Made by a program: the position numbers and the translations under genes. From positions 3,348,001 through 3,412,000 of the forward strand of contig CP051152.1 of NCBI GenBank assembly GCA_003970805.2: 64,000 nucleotides of DNA. Reading direction: 5' to 3'. The notes below the pieces were generated by a model that was not told where the DNA came from, made no database searches, and saw only the letters and a list, made by a program, of their open reading frames with translations. This DNA is from Undibacterium piscinae (GTDB taxonomy: Bacteria > Pseudomonadota > Gammaproteobacteria > Burkholderiales > Burkholderiaceae_D). Of this stretch, positions 47,740 through 58,119 are shown in pieces. The number at the start of each line of letters is the position of its first letter. Position 1 is the stretch's first letter.

Positions 47740-48507
47740 ATGTGGCAAGACATCAGAATATTGAATGCCCTGACGAATGTCCTGATCGGCATTCTGCTGC
47801 TCGTATTATTGATGTCCGGAATATGGTGGGTGATACAGCGGCCTACATTTACCCTGAAAACGATACGGATTGAGGGGGTCGCAAAAAACAATTTAAGACA
47901 TGTTAATGCGCTGACCATCAGGGATGCCGCCTTACCTAAGATCAAGGGAAATTTTTTTACCACTAATCTGGACGTGGTAAGAAGCGCTTTTGAAACGGTG
48001 CCCTGGGTACGCCGGGCCAGCGTGCAAAGGGAATGGCCGAATAAACTGATCGTGGTGCTGGAGGAGCATGAGGTTCTCGGCACCTGGGGTGAGGAAGGTC
48101 GCTTGATTTCAGCCAAGGGTGATGTGTTTACGGCGAATCTGGCAGAGGCGGAAGAAGACTCGGATCTGATTGAATTTATCGGACCTGATGGCAGCGAAAA
48201 GGAAGTGTTGGCGCGTTATCTTGATTTTAAAAAATGGTTCGCGACCATCAACCTGGCGCCGGAATCCGTGCAGTATTCGAATCGTTATGCCTGGAGCCTG
48301 AAACTGAATAATGGCATGAAAGTCGAGTTGGGGCGGGTACAGGACGAATTCAGTTTGAAAAAACGTGTAGATCAACTGCTGACGGTATATCCGCAGTTGC
48401 TCATAAGTTTGCGGGACAGTATTGATAGTGTGGATATGCGGTATCCGAACGGACTGGCTCTGAAATCGAGCCATAGTTCTGTCGGATTGAAAAGCAAACT
48501 AAAGTAA
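47740..48507 (+). CDS. ftsQ: Cell division protein FtsQ
   Basis: A 255-aa bitopic divisome protein: short cytoplasmic start, one transmembrane helix (residues about 12-34), then the periplasmic POTRA domain (FTLKTIRIEGVAKNNLRHVNA, with VPWVRRASVQREWPNKLIVVLEEHEVLGTWG) and the FtsQ beta domain. It scaffolds FtsB-FtsL. Expressed between ddlB and ftsA as in most proteobacteria. Confidence 0.95.
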   Translation: MWQDIRILNALTNVLIGILLLVLLMSGIWWVIQRPTFTLKTIRIEGVAKNNLRHVNALTIRDAALPKIKGNFFTTNLDVVRSAFETVPWVRRASVQREWPNKLIVVLEEHEVLGTWGEEGRLISAKGDVFTANLAEAEEDSDLIEFIGPDGSEKEVLARYLDFKKWFATINLAPESVQYSNRYAWSLKLNNGMKVELGRVQDEFSLKKRVDQLLTVYPQLLISLRDSIDSVDMRYPNGLALKSSHSSVGLKSKLK

Positions 48508-48517
48508 GTGGAATGAC

Positions 48518-49750
48518 ATGACAAAAGATGCAAAAAACCTGATAGTCGGTCTTGATATTGGCACATCAAAAATTGTTGCCGTAGTGGCTGAAGTCATGCC
48601 TGATGGCAGACATGAAGTGATAGGCCTGGGACAGCACGAATCCAAAGGTCTGAAAAAGGGCGTGGTCGTCAATATTGAGGCAACCGTTGAGTCAATCCGG
48701 CGTGCGTTGGAGGAAGCCGAGTTGATGGCTGATTGCAAAATCAGGCATGTGTATACCGGGATCGCGGGTAGCCATATCCGCAGCTTTAACTCCAGCGGCA
48801 TGGTGGCGATTAAAGACAAAGAGGTGACGGCAGCCGATGTGTCGCGCGTGATAGAAACGGCGAAGGCTGTGAATATCCCGACTGATCAGCAATTGCTGCA
48901 CACGCTGCCGCAAGAGTTCATCGTTGATAATCAGGATGATGTGCGCGAACCGATAGGGATGAGCGGTATCCGTCTGGAAGTAAAGGTGCATATCGTTACC
49001 GGTGCAGTGTCGGCGGTGCAGAATATCGTGAAATGCGTGCGCCGTTGCGGTCTTGAAGTTTCAGATCTGATCTTGCAGCCTATGGCTTCCGCTGAAGCGG
49101 TATTGACCAAAGATGAAAAAGAATTGGGCGTGGTGCTGATCGACATCGGTGGCGGCACTACCGATGTTGCGGTGTTTAGTGAAGGTGCGATTCGCCATAC
49201 CGCCGTGATCCCTATCGCCGGCGATCAGATCACCAACGACATCGCGATGGCCTTGCGTACGCCGACCTCGGAGGCGGAAGAAATCAAGCTGCGCTTTGGC
49301 GTTGCCAAGCAGGTGCTGGCCGATCCTTCCGATACGCTGGATGTGCCTGGTTTGGGTGATCGCGGACCGCGTACTTTGTCGCGTCAGGCATTAGCTGCAG
49401 TCATAGAGCCACGGGTGGAGGAATTATTCGCCTTGGTGCATCAGGTCGTGCGCGAATCCGGTTACGAAGATGTGCTGTCATCGGGTATCGTTTTGACCGG
49501 CGGTTCCGCCATCATGCCGGGCATGGTAGAGATGGCCGAAGATATATTTTTAAAGCCGACCAGATTGGGTATGCCGGTGTACTCGGGACAGTTGGCCGAT
49601 GTAGTTCGTAGCCCTCGTTATGCGACAGTTTTGGGCTTGTTGTTGGAGGCAAAAAAGCAGTATATGCGTGGACATGTCGTCACAAGACAGGAAGGTTCTG
49701 CCAAAGCGGTCTGGCAACGCATGAAAGAGTGGTTTTTAGGGAATTTTTAG
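48518..49750 (+). CDS. ftsA: Cell division protein FtsA
   Basis: Actin-like ATPase of 410 aa that tethers FtsZ to the membrane. Phosphate 1 motif VGLDIGTSKIVAVVAEV, the SHI domain (GIAGSHIRSFNSSGMV), phosphate 2 VVLIDIGGGTTDVAVF and the C-terminal amphipathic helix (VWQRMKEWFLGNF) are all visible. Ends 134 nt before ftsZ, a gap that has a possible extra promoter. Confidence 0.97.
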   Translation: MTKDAKNLIVGLDIGTSKIVAVVAEVMPDGRHEVIGLGQHESKGLKKGVVVNIEATVESIRRALEEAELMADCKIRHVYTGIAGSHIRSFNSSGMVAIKDKEVTAADVSRVIETAKAVNIPTDQQLLHTLPQEFIVDNQDDVREPIGMSGIRLEVKVHIVTGAVSAVQNIVKCVRRCGLEVSDLILQPMASAEAVLTKDEKELGVVLIDIGGGTTDVAVFSEGAIRHTAVIPIAGDQITNDIAMALRTPTSEAEEIKLRFGVAKQVLADPSDTLDVPGLGDRGPRTLSRQALAAVIEPRVEELFALVHQVVRESGYEDVLSSGIVLTGGSAIMPGMVEMAEDIFLKPTRLGMPVYSGQLADVVRSPRYATVLGLLLEAKKQYMRGHVVTRQEGSAKAVWQRMKEWFLGNF

Positions 49751-49795
49751 TTGAGTTTTTCAGTATAAATTACGCATAAATTGTAGTAATCATTT

Positions 49796-49801
49796 TATAA
49801 T
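49796..49801 (+). promoter_or_regulatory. Candidate -10 box upstream of ftsZ
   Basis: TATAAT in an AT-rich stretch between ftsA and ftsZ, 83 nt before the ftsZ ATG. The -35 position is a poor match, so an additional ftsZ promoter is only suggested. ftsZ often has its own promoters in proteobacteria. Confidence 0.4.
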
Positions 49802-49884
49802 GGTGTTAATTGCAGTTTTTAATCGCTAGTCGTCACATAGGGTAATGCCTAGCGAATGAAAACTGCCTACTTGGAGGATGCACG

Positions 49885-51078
49885 ATGGAGTTCGATATGG
49901 TCGATAACGCTACGCAAGGCACCGTGATCAAGGTCGTCGGTGTTGGTGGCGCAGGTGGCAATGCTGTACAGCATATGATTAACAAAGGCGTATCGGGTGT
50001 CGAGTTCATCTGTGCGAATACTGATGCGCAGGCACTGACACAGTCTAAAGCTCATAATGTGATTCAAATCGGCGAGACCGGTTTGGGTGCAGGAATGAAG
50101 CCTGAAGTTGGTCGTCAGTTAGCGGAGGATTCTCGCGCTCGTATTGAAGACGCATTGCGCGGTTCGCATATGGTGTTTATTGCAGCCGGCATGGGCGGCG
50201 GTACCGGTACCGGTGCGGCTCCGGTGGTTGCGCAGATCGCCAAGGAATTAGGCGCACTAACTGTTGCCGTGGTTTCCAAGCCATTTTCTTACGAAGGTAA
50301 GAAATGCATGGATATCGCAGACGAAGGTTTGGAAGAATTGTCCAAGCACGTAGATTCGCTGATCATTATCCTCAATGAAAAGCTGGAAGAAATCTACGAA
50401 GATGACAGCATGATAGAGTGGTTGCAACATGCGGATAATGTTCTCAATAATGCCGTTGCCGGTATTGCTGAAATCATCAATGTGCCAGGCCATATCAACG
50501 TCGATTTCAATGACGTGAAAACCATTATGGGTGAGCAGGGCAAGGCGATGATGGGAACCGCGACCGCTTCTGGTGTGGATCGCGCTCGTATCGCTGCCGA
50601 ACAGGCTGTCGCATCGCCATTGCTGGACGGTATCGATCTGTCCGGCGCGCGCGGAGTATTGGTCAACGTGACGGCAAGTCGCGGCCTGAAGGGTAAAGAG
50701 ATCAAGGAAGTCATGGCTGCCGTGCGTGCTTTTGCGGCAGACGATGCGTCGATTGCTCAGGGTATCGCGTACGACGACAGCATGGGTGATGATATCCGCG
50801 TTACCGTGGTGGCGACTGGTCTTGGCCGTGGCAAGAAAAATATTCAGTTGGTGCAAACGCCTATGCTGCGCACCGGAACTCATAACGAACCTGTCATGAT
50901 GGCATCGACAACGGTGTCTACCGCCAGTATGGGGATGACTTCTTCGGCCGGTTTCGAAAGCATGAATAAGCCAGCGGTATGGCGTCGTGAATCAGCTTCT
51001 GATCAGGTTCGGGCGTTAGAGAAAAACGGCATGGAAACGTATGACATTCCTGCTTTCTTGCGTAAGCAAGCAGACTGA
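49885..51078 (+). CDS. ftsZ: Cell division protein FtsZ
   Basis: Tubulin-like GTPase of 397 aa that forms the Z ring. GTP-binding signature GMGGGTGTGAAPVVA near residues 103-117, IKVVGVGGAGGNAVQHMI at the N-terminus, NVDFNDVKTIM (T7 loop region) and the conserved C-terminal peptide YDIPAFLRKQAD that binds FtsA. Strong GGAGG ribosome site before the ATG at 49885. Last gene of the dcw cluster; followed by a hairpin. Confidence 0.98.
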   Translation: MEFDMVDNATQGTVIKVVGVGGAGGNAVQHMINKGVSGVEFICANTDAQALTQSKAHNVIQIGETGLGAGMKPEVGRQLAEDSRARIEDALRGSHMVFIAAGMGGGTGTGAAPVVAQIAKELGALTVAVVSKPFSYEGKKCMDIADEGLEELSKHVDSLIIILNEKLEEIYEDDSMIEWLQHADNVLNNAVAGIAEIINVPGHINVDFNDVKTIMGEQGKAMMGTATASGVDRARIAAEQAVASPLLDGIDLSGARGVLVNVTASRGLKGKEIKEVMAAVRAFAADDASIAQGIAYDDSMGDDIRVTVVATGLGRGKKNIQLVQTPMLRTGTHNEPVMMASTTVSTASMGMTSSAGFESMNKPAVWRRESASDQVRALEKNGMETYDIPAFLRKQAD

Positions 51079-51131
51079 TCTAGATGTTTTGATTTGGCCC
51101 GGGCGAATATCAGTCGGGTAGCATCTGAATA

Positions 51132-51160
51132 AAACGCCAGCGCAATGCTGGCGTTTCACT
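51132..51160 (+). terminator. Probable terminator after ftsZ
   Basis: AAACGCCAGC (51132-51141) / GCTGGCGTTT (51147-51156) form a perfect 10-bp stem with a 5-nt loop. The following T-tract is short and interrupted, so termination may be partial. Confidence 0.7.
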
Positions 51161-51274
51161 TTCTGCAGGAAAATCCAGAGTCAGGCATACTGGCGGTCAG
51201 CCCGTTTTTCGAATCGACCTATGGATAGAAGATTTGGACGAACGGCTAATTACAATTTATCAATGGAGCCAGAT

Positions 51275-51781
51275 ATGACAATCAAAATCGCAGAAAAACT
51301 ACCAGAAGGCAGCTTAGCCGAATTTATCGAAGTTGAATCTGAAGGCTGCTCGCTCGGCCCAAACACGTTCAGCGTAGCGGATCTGACTAAAGGTAAAACT
51401 ATCGCCATTTTTGGTTTGCCAGGTGCCTATACGCCTACTTGCTCGGCCAAGCATGTTCCGGGTTACGTTGAGCATGCTGCCGCCTTGAAAGCCAAGGGTG
51501 TCGATGAAATCTGGTGCATTTCCGTCAATGATGCATTTGTCATGGGTGCCTGGGGCCGCGATCAAAAAGCCACCGGTATCGTGCGTATGATGGCCGATGG
51601 TAACGCCGCCTTCAGCAAGGCATTGGGCTTGGATGCCGATTTCAGCAAGTTTGGTATGGGCACTCGCTCACAGCGTTATTCTATGGTGGTCGTAGACGGA
51701 ACAGTGACGCAATTGAACGTGGAAGACGGTGGTAATTTCGCAGTCTCGAATGCAGAAACCATGCTGGCGCAATTGTCTTAA
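51275..51781 (+). CDS. Peroxiredoxin (Prx5 family)
   Basis: A 168-aa thiol peroxidase. Peroxidatic C56 lies in FGLPGAYTPTCSAKHVPGY, the Prx5-type active site; WCISVNDAFVMGAWG and SQRYSMVVVDGTV are further family stretches. C25 and the Cys of WCIS may act in recycling. It reduces peroxides in the cytoplasm using thiol donors. Start at ATG 51275, after a GGAG site; the in-frame extension to 51221 is not conserved. It has its own terminator. Confidence 0.93.
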   Translation: MTIKIAEKLPEGSLAEFIEVESEGCSLGPNTFSVADLTKGKTIAIFGLPGAYTPTCSAKHVPGYVEHAAALKAKGVDEIWCISVNDAFVMGAWGRDQKATGIVRMMADGNAAFSKALGLDADFSKFGMGTRSQRYSMVVVDGTVTQLNVEDGGNFAVSNAETMLAQLS

Positions 51782-51800
51782 TCATTCTATCGTACCAATA

Positions 51801-51842
51801 AAAAACCGATAGGCCATGTCCGGCATGTATCGGTTTTTTTTA
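51801..51842 (+). terminator. Intrinsic terminator after the peroxiredoxin gene
   Basis: AAAAACCGATA (51801-51811) pairs with TATCGGTTTTT (51829-51839) around a 17-nt loop, then more T to 51841. Clear rho-independent signal. Confidence 0.92.
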
Positions 51843-51931
51843 TTTCATGGTATTCGTGCCCTCGCCGTATTTATCAGAAATTTCCATGCTACTCACATCA
51901 GTGATTGCCGGCCCTGGGGTTTTCAAGCGGA

Positions 51932-51937
51932 TATAAT
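51932..51937 (+). promoter_or_regulatory. -10 box immediately before lpxC
   Basis: TATAAT ends 6 nt before the lpxC ATG at 51944, which places the expected start of transcription on or beside the A of the start codon. The best -35-like sequence (TTGCCG, 51905-51910) is 21 nt upstream, so the promoter is non-ideal. Confidence 0.5.
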
Positions 51938-51943
51938 AGCGTC

Positions 51944-52879
51944 ATGTTAAAGCAAACAACAATCAAAAAGCAGGTCAAAACGATAGGTGTAGGAGTGCAC
52001 TCCGGTACCAAGGTCGATTTGATATTGCGTCCCGCTCCGGTCGATGCCGGTATCGTGTTTACCCGGATTGACCTGGTTCCTCCGGTGGTGTTTGAAGCGC
52101 AGGCTTTGAATGTCGGCGATACGCGGATGGCGTCTACCCTGACCAATCAAGGCGCAAAAGTATCGACGGTAGAGCATCTGCTGTCAGCTTGTGCCGGACT
52201 GGGGATCGATAATTTATATATCGACGTCAGTGCCGAAGAAATTCCTATCATGGATGGCTCGGCATCGTCGTTTGTCTATCTGTTACAGCAAGCTGGTTTG
52301 CAAGAGCAGAATGCGGCGAAAAAATTTATACGGGTATTGAAGCCGGTAGAGATTCGCGAAGGTACCGGGAAATCCGAAAAATGGGCCAGGCTGGAGCCCT
52401 TTGATGGTTACAAGCTGCATTTTTTTATAGAGTTTAACCACCCCGCTGTTGATGGTACTACGCAGACTGCCGAGGTCGATTTTTCCAAAGTTTCGTATGT
52501 CAGGGCCGTGGCGAGGGCACGTACTTTCGGTTTCATGCAAGATGTGGAAATGTTGCGCGGCATAGGTCTGGCGCGCGGTGGTTCTATGGAAAATGCCATC
52601 GTGATGGATGAGTTCCGTATCTTGAATGCGGAAGGATTGCGCTTTGAAGACGAGTTTGTGCGTCACAAAATACTCGATGCGATTGGAGACCTTTACCTAA
52701 TCGGTCATCCATTACTGGCTAGTTATACCGCGCATAAATCCGGGCATGGACTGAATAATCAGTTATTGCGTGCCTTGCTGGCGCAGCCTGATTCGTATGA
52801 AATCGTCACTTTTGACGAGAGCAAATTGGCTCCGCCATCGTATGCGGAGCAAGAGCGCAGGGAATGGGCTTTGTCCTGA
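51944..52879 (+). CDS. lpxC: UDP-3-O-acyl-N-acetylglucosamine deacetylase LpxC
   Basis: Zinc deacetylase of 311 aa that catalyses the committed step of lipid A synthesis. Zinc ligands: H78 ([14 protein letters not shown]), H241 and D245 ([13 protein letters not shown]). [10 protein letters not shown] near the start and [15 protein letters not shown] near the end are typical. The ATG at 51944 gives the usual N-terminus MLKQ; a TTG 39 nt upstream is rejected. No ribosome site precedes the ATG (see the -10 box entry). Confidence 0.97.
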   Translation: MLKQTTIKKQVKTIGVGVHSGTKVDLILRPAPVDAGIVFTRIDLVPPVVFEAQALNVGDTRMASTLTNQGAKVSTVEHLLSACAGLGIDNLYIDVSAEEIPIMDGSASSFVYLLQQAGLQEQNAAKKFIRVLKPVEIREGTGKSEKWARLEPFDGYKLHFFIEFNHPAVDGTTQTAEVDFSKVSYVRAVARARTFGFMQDVEMLRGIGLARGGSMENAIVMDEFRILNAEGLRFEDEFVRHKILDAIGDLYLIGHPLLASYTAHKSGHGLNNQLLRALLAQPDSYEIVTFDESKLAPPSYAEQERREWALS

Positions 52880-53009
52880 CGGCAGTTTTTGAGCTGGCGT
52901 TTATTTGCTGTCTTCCGGCTGATTTTGGCCCCGTTTTAGCTCTGTTTTAGCCGCTATTTCTCATTATCTTTCAGGGGCTGCCGCGACGCATTCTGAGTGC
53001 TTGTGCTGG

Positions 53010-53522
53010 CTAATCCTGGTGGTGATGGCGTTGTACCAAGCGCCCCAGCGCAGCTATTAAGCCGGCATTTTGCGGATTATCCTCGAGCGTATGTCCTAGC
53101 ATATCAAACGCCTCAACTGCCTTGTCAGATAAAACCAGTTGCTTGACCGGGCTAGGCTTTTCTATGGTCTTTCTAACTTGTACTTTGATCCGTATTGCGT
53201 TAATCTGCCAACCGCGTAATTGCAGTTGTGATTGTAATTTCGGTAATTGCTGTTTCAACTTGCTCGCTAGTGCCGCGTTCGGCGTTGCCAGGCTTAATTG
53301 CTCATCTGCCAGTTGCAATACTTCGCAACTATCAAATATGCCGGGTAGTATTGCGCAGCATTCTTTTTGCAGTGATGCGTTGCGCTTGATGGCTGGCAGT
53401 AACGATGAAATTTTATCGTTACTCTGCAAATAGCTCGTGATGCCGCTCGCTTCCGGTAATTTTCGGCTGCGTTTGATATTGATTCTATATGGAGGTGGTG
53501 AAGATGAATGCATGGATAGCAC
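53010..53522 (-). CDS. DciA-like protein (DUF721)
   Basis: A 170-aa DUF721 protein. The central KH-like region LQLADEQLSLATPNAALASKLKQQLPKLQSQLQLRGWQINAIRIKVQ matches the DciA family, whose members load the replicative helicase DnaB in bacteria lacking DnaC. The C-terminal part is less conserved. An ATG three codons downstream is an alternative start. It is divergent from the M23 peptidase gene, an arrangement usual next to secA in betaproteobacteria. Confidence 0.75.
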   Translation of the reverse strand: MLSMHSSSPPPYRINIKRSRKLPEASGITSYLQSNDKISSLLPAIKRNASLQKECCAILPGIFDSCEVLQLADEQLSLATPNAALASKLKQQLPKLQSQLQLRGWQINAIRIKVQVRKTIEKPSPVKQLVLSDKAVEAFDMLGHTLEDNPQNAGLIAALGRLVQRHHHQD

Positions 53523-53565
53523 CTTACCACAAACACATCTCGCGCTGGAATAAGGGAATCAACTG

Positions 53566-54531
53566 ATGCAAATCATTGTTATGCATTCGAGGTTTACGCA
53601 AGCCAAATCGATTACCCTCAGTTCCCCGCACATACTTTTTTCCTTACTAGGTTTTGTCATCCTCACGCTACTGTGCTCTGCCGCTATGGCGGCATTGATA
53701 CTGCGCCTGGCTAGCAATGATGTGCCTTTGTTTCGAGACCTCGTGCCTGCGAATGCTAGCGGTCTGGCGAGTAATGATCCGAATGCCAAAGACCGTTACG
53801 TCAAAGAGAATCTGGCGGCGATGGCGATCAAGTTAGGCGAGATGCAGGCGCAATTGATACGTCTTGATGCATTGGGTGAGCGGGTGCAGGGTCTGGCGGG
53901 AGTTAAGCCCGAAGAGTTCAATTTTAAAGATCATCCCGGGCGTGGCGGAACCGAGTCATCCGGTTTGCTAGCGCCGCGTGAATTGAATATGTCTGAGTTT
54001 CAGGCTGCCCTCGATGCGATGTCTAAGGACGTTGAGCAGCGCTCCGATTTCATGAGCGTGGTTGAGACAAAATTAATGGGTTTCAAATTGCAGTCTAAAT
54101 TGCTGCCGACCATACATCCGGTCAACGTCAGTTATAACGCATCAGGTTTTGGCTGGCGTCTCGACCCGTTTTCCGGTCGTAGCGCATTTCATGAGGGCAT
54201 TGATTTTTCCGGACCTACCGGCACGCCTATCATTGCCGCTGCCGGTGGCGTGATCATCGCCGCTGAATTTCATCCGCAGTTTGGGAATATGCTGGAGATT
54301 GATCACGGCGGTGAAATCATGACACGTTATGCGCACACCTCAAAAATTTACGTCAAGGTGGGAGATATCGTCAAACGCGGGCAGCGCATTGCGGATATCG
54401 GCTCTACCGGGCGCTCTACCGGAGCGCATTTGCACTTTGAGGTACATGTCAAAGGTGTGCCGCAAAACCCGCATAAATTTCTCAATGCCGGAGCGAATCA
54501 GGCCAGCATGGCCACATTGAGTCAAAAATAG
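53566..54531 (+). CDS. M23 family metallopeptidase
   Basis: A 321-aa membrane-anchored LytM-type endopeptidase: one transmembrane helix near residues 24-46, a coiled linker, then the M23 domain. Zinc ligands are H209 and D213 (HEGIDFSGPTGTPI) and the HLHFEV pair H288/H290. The intact set implies activity against peptidoglycan cross-bridges in the periplasm. An in-frame ATG five codons later is a possible start. Lies upstream of secA. Confidence 0.92.
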   Translation: MQIIVMHSRFTQAKSITLSSPHILFSLLGFVILTLLCSAAMAALILRLASNDVPLFRDLVPANASGLASNDPNAKDRYVKENLAAMAIKLGEMQAQLIRLDALGERVQGLAGVKPEEFNFKDHPGRGGTESSGLLAPRELNMSEFQAALDAMSKDVEQRSDFMSVVETKLMGFKLQSKLLPTIHPVNVSYNASGFGWRLDPFSGRSAFHEGIDFSGPTGTPIIAAAGGVIIAAEFHPQFGNMLEIDHGGEIMTRYAHTSKIYVKVGDIVKRGQRIADIGSTGRSTGAHLHFEVHVKGVPQNPHKFLNAGANQASMATLSQK

Positions 54532-54697
54532 GCTTGATATTGGGATTTTTGTCACCAATTCTGTATAGATGCCGGGGCGTGTGCTCCATATGCTGGTTAA
54601 TGTGACTGTCCGTGGTAAAATCGCGAGTTAGTCTATGTTGCTGTCAAGTCAAGTTCGCTTGCGGCTTTTTTTAAAAATCCAATTACTCATTCATAGC

Positions 54698-57463
54698 ATG
54701 TCATTCCTGACCAAGATATTCGGTAGCCGTAATCAGCGGCTCTTGAAGCAATACCAAAAAACTGTGCGTGAGATTAACGCATTGGAACCCACGCTGGAAG
54801 CCTTGTCGGATGAGCAATTGCAAGCGAAAACGCCGGAGTTCAAGGCGCGTATCGCTCAGGGCGAAACCCTCGATGCAATCTTGCCAGAAGCTTTTGCCGT
54901 GTGCCGCGAAGCTAGCAAACGCGTCCTGAAAATGCGCCATTTCGATGTGCAGATGATAGGCGGAATGGTGCTGCATTTCGGCAAGATCGCCGAGATGGGC
55001 ACCGGCGAAGGTAAGACGTTGATGGCAACTTTGCCCACCTATCTGAATGCCTTGTCCGGCAAGGGTGTGCACGTGGTTACGGTCAATGACTACCTGGCGC
55101 AGCGCGATGCCGAATGGATGGGAACCCTGTACGGTTGGCTGGGTCTCACTACCGGCATTAATCTTTCGCAGCTCGAACATGATGCCAAGCAGGCCGCCTA
55201 TGGTTCTGATATCACTTACGGTACGAATAACGAATTTGGTTTCGATTATTTGCGCGACAACATGGTGTATGAAGCCAAAGACCGCGTACAACGCGCATTG
55301 AACTTTGCCGTGGTCGATGAAGTTGACTCGATCCTTATTGATGAAGCACGTACTCCGTTGATCATCTCAGGCCAGGCCGAGAGTCATACCGAACTGTATT
55401 ACAAAATCAATGAAGTGCCGAAGATGCTCACTTTGCAAATCGGTGAAGAGACTCCCGATGGCAAAGGACACATCGAAGTGCCCGGTGATTACACCAAAGA
55501 TGAAAAGGCGCATCAGGTTCTGTTGACCGAAGCCGGTCATGAAAATGCGGAACGCGTGTTGACCCAAATGGGTTTGCTGCCGGAAGGCGCCTCTTTGTAT
55601 GATGCCGCGAATATTTCACTGATTCATCACCTGTATGCGGCACTGCGTGCGCATGCGCTGTATTTCAAGGATCAGCATTATGTGGTGCTGAATAATGAGA
55701 TCGTGATCGTCGATGAATTCACCGGCCGTATGATGACAGGTCGTCGCTGGTCGGATGGCTTGCATCAGGCGGTGGAAGCGAAGGAAGGCGTCAACATCCA
55801 GAACGAAAACCAGACTCTGGCTTCCATCACTTTCCAGAACTACTTCCGCATGTATACCCGCCTCTCCGGTATGACCGGTACGGCAGATACCGAAGCGTAT
55901 GAGTTCCAGGAAATTTACGGTCTGGAAACGGTGGTGATACCTCCTAACCGCCCGTCGCAGCGTAAAGATCGACAAGATCAGGTCTATAAGACAGCGCAAG
56001 AAAAATATAATGCGATGTTGATCGACATTAAGGATTGCTACGAGCGTGGACAGCCGGTTCTGGTTGGTACCACTTCGATTGAAAATTCTGAATTGTTGTC
56101 GGATATCCTGAGCAAGGCGAAACTGCCGCACAACGTGCTCAATGCCAAGCAGCATGCGCGCGAAGCTGAGATCATCGCTCAGGCAGGTCGTCCGAAAGGC
56201 ATTACGATCGCCACCAATATGGCTGGTCGTGGTACGGATATCGTGCTCGGCGGTAACGTTGGCAAGCAAGTGCAGTTGATTGAAGCCGATGCCAGCTTAT
56301 CCGACAGCGAGAAGCAAACGCAGTCACAAAAACTGCGCGACGAATGGAAGTCTTTGCATGAGCACGTAGTGACGGCCGGCGGTTTGCATATCATCGGTAC
56401 CGAGCGTCATGAGTCACGTCGTGTTGACAATCAATTGCGTGGCCGTTCAAGCCGTCAGGGTGATCCTGGTTCTTCACGTTTTTACCTGTCACTTGATGAT
56501 TCCTTGTTGCGTATTTTTGCCGGTGATCGCGTCCGTGCCATCATGGATAGGTTGAAAATGCCGGAAGGCGAACCTATCGAGGCAGGTATCGTCAGCCGTT
56601 CGATTGAATCTGCGCAACGTAAGGTCGAGGCGCGTAACTTCGACATCCGCAAGCAATTGCTGGAATACGATGACGTTGCCAATGACCAGCGTAAGGTCAT
56701 CTATCAGCAGCGTAATGAGTTGCTGGAAGCGCAGGACATGTCTGAACTGGTGACATCGCTGCGTACCGGTATGTTTGAGGATGTGGTACGCACTTATGTG
56801 CCCGAAGAGTCGGTCGAAGAGCAGTGGAATATCACCGCGCTGGAAACTACTCTGGCCAATGAATGGGCGCTGGATTTGCCGATCGCCAAAATGCTGGAGA
56901 CCGAAAGCAATCTGACGGATGAAGACATTCTGGAGCGCGTACAGGCAGCCGCAACGGCCGCGTATGAGTCCAAGGTGGCATTGGTCGGTAAGGATGCCTT
57001 CGCCGGCTTTGAGCGTAGCGTGATGTTGCAGAGTATCGATAGCCATTGGCGCGAACATCTGGCGGCATTGGATCATTTGCGTCAGGGTATACATCTGCGC
57101 GGTTATGCCCAGAAAAATCCTAAGCAGGAATACAAGCGCGAAGCGTTTGAATTGTTTGGCCAGATGTTAGATCTGATCAAAAACGAAGTGGTCAAGACGG
57201 TGGTTACCGTAAGAATCCAGTCTCGTGAAGAGATCGAAGCGGCCGAGCAGCAAATGGCGCAGTCTCAGGTCGAGAACGTGCATTATCAGCATGCTGATTT
57301 TGATGCCAATGCGTCACCGGAAGAGATGCTGGCACCGGTTGCCAACCCTGAGCCGGCGCAGACGCAAGTGCGCGTGGAAAGTGGCTTCAAGGTCGGTCGC
57401 AATGATCCTTGCCCATGCGGTAGCGGTAAAAAATTCAAGCAGTGTCATGGCAAGTTAGTTTGA
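54698..57463 (+). CDS. secA: Preprotein translocase ATPase SecA
   Basis: A 921-aa motor of the Sec system. Walker A GTGEGKT at 101-107, [16 protein letters not shown] in the DEAD-box region, [19 protein letters not shown], and [17 protein letters not shown] near residue 510. The C-terminal zinc-binding tail is complete ([19 protein letters not shown]) and recruits SecB. Start at ATG 54698, giving the standard [12 protein letters not shown]; a longer frame to 54635 is not conserved. Confidence 0.98.
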   Translation: MSFLTKIFGSRNQRLLKQYQKTVREINALEPTLEALSDEQLQAKTPEFKARIAQGETLDAILPEAFAVCREASKRVLKMRHFDVQMIGGMVLHFGKIAEMGTGEGKTLMATLPTYLNALSGKGVHVVTVNDYLAQRDAEWMGTLYGWLGLTTGINLSQLEHDAKQAAYGSDITYGTNNEFGFDYLRDNMVYEAKDRVQRALNFAVVDEVDSILIDEARTPLIISGQAESHTELYYKINEVPKMLTLQIGEETPDGKGHIEVPGDYTKDEKAHQVLLTEAGHENAERVLTQMGLLPEGASLYDAANISLIHHLYAALRAHALYFKDQHYVVLNNEIVIVDEFTGRMMTGRRWSDGLHQAVEAKEGVNIQNENQTLASITFQNYFRMYTRLSGMTGTADTEAYEFQEIYGLETVVIPPNRPSQRKDRQDQVYKTAQEKYNAMLIDIKDCYERGQPVLVGTTSIENSELLSDILSKAKLPHNVLNAKQHAREAEIIAQAGRPKGITIATNMAGRGTDIVLGGNVGKQVQLIEADASLSDSEKQTQSQKLRDEWKSLHEHVVTAGGLHIIGTERHESRRVDNQLRGRSSRQGDPGSSRFYLSLDDSLLRIFAGDRVRAIMDRLKMPEGEPIEAGIVSRSIESAQRKVEARNFDIRKQLLEYDDVANDQRKVIYQQRNELLEAQDMSELVTSLRTGMFEDVVRTYVPEESVEEQWNITALETTLANEWALDLPIAKMLETESNLTDEDILERVQAAATAAYESKVALVGKDAFAGFERSVMLQSIDSHWREHLAALDHLRQGIHLRGYAQKNPKQEYKREAFELFGQMLDLIKNEVVKTVVTVRIQSREEIEAAEQQMAQSQVENVHYQHADFDANASPEEMLAPVANPEPAQTQVRVESGFKVGRNDPCPCGSGKKFKQCHGKLV

Positions 57464-57480
57464 TGTCTAAAGACTGAATG

Positions 57481-57514
57481 AAAAAAAGGGGCGGAATTTT
57501 CCGCCCCTTTTTTT
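57481..57514. terminator. Bidirectional terminator between secA and marR
   Basis: A perfect A7-GGGGCGG...CCGCCCC-T7 inverted repeat (stem 57488-57494 with 57501-57507). A- and T-tracts on both sides let it act for secA and for the convergent minus-strand marR gene. Confidence 0.93.
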
Positions 57515-57614
57515 CTTCGTGCATCAAGCCTGCAAGGAATCAGTGGCAGTATGACTTAAGCCTGCTAGTTTTAGCTCAGCTAAGCCGGTACCTGGCCGCT
57601 ATTTACGGATAGAT

Positions 57615-58043
57615 TTAAGTTGGCGTTAAGCAGGTTTTCAGCTTAAGCAATGCCTGTTCCAGTTCCAGGAAATCTTGTTCCTGATAGCTGGCGAAACTTT
57701 CACCGCCGCTTGTTACCACTTGCGGAAAAACGCTGGCGAATGTTTGTTCACCCAAGGGCGTGAGTTTGATCAATAGCTGGCGGCGGTCATCGTCGCCGCG
57801 CAAGCGCTGTACCAGTTGCTTTTGCTCTAGCCTGTCGAGTACGCCGGTCAGCGTGCCTTTGGTAATCAAGGTCTTTTCGCCCAGTTCTTTGCAGCTCATG
57901 CCTGCGGTATTGCCTAAGGTCGCAATGATATCGAATTGCGATTCGGTAAAGCCAAGTGCGCGTACGCGTGCCGCGGACGACTTTTCAAACATCTGCATGC
58001 ATTCGGCCAGCAAGCGTATGCTGCGTAAATATCGTTTATTCAT
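57615..58043 (-). CDS. MarR family transcriptional regulator
   Basis: A 142-aa winged-helix regulator. The DNA-binding part is seen as SQFDIIATLGNTAGMSCKELGEKTLITKGTLTGVLDRLEQKQLVQRLRG, with the wing DDRRQLLIKLTPLGE. No cysteines for redox sensing stand out in the core. It lies 76 nt downstream of the first yceI gene on the same strand, so it may control the yceI/cytochrome b561 set; that is inference from position. Confidence 0.9.
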   Translation of the reverse strand: MNKRYLRSIRLLAECMQMFEKSSAARVRALGFTESQFDIIATLGNTAGMSCKELGEKTLITKGTLTGVLDRLEQKQLVQRLRGDDDRRQLLIKLTPLGEQTFASVFPQVVTSGGESFASYQEQDFLELEQALLKLKTCLTPT

Positions 58044-58119
58044 GGTGATGCCATAGCGGAGAAGGAATGTGTGACAGCCTTGCGGCTATCACACTGATGG
58101 CAAGATACTCTGTATTGTT

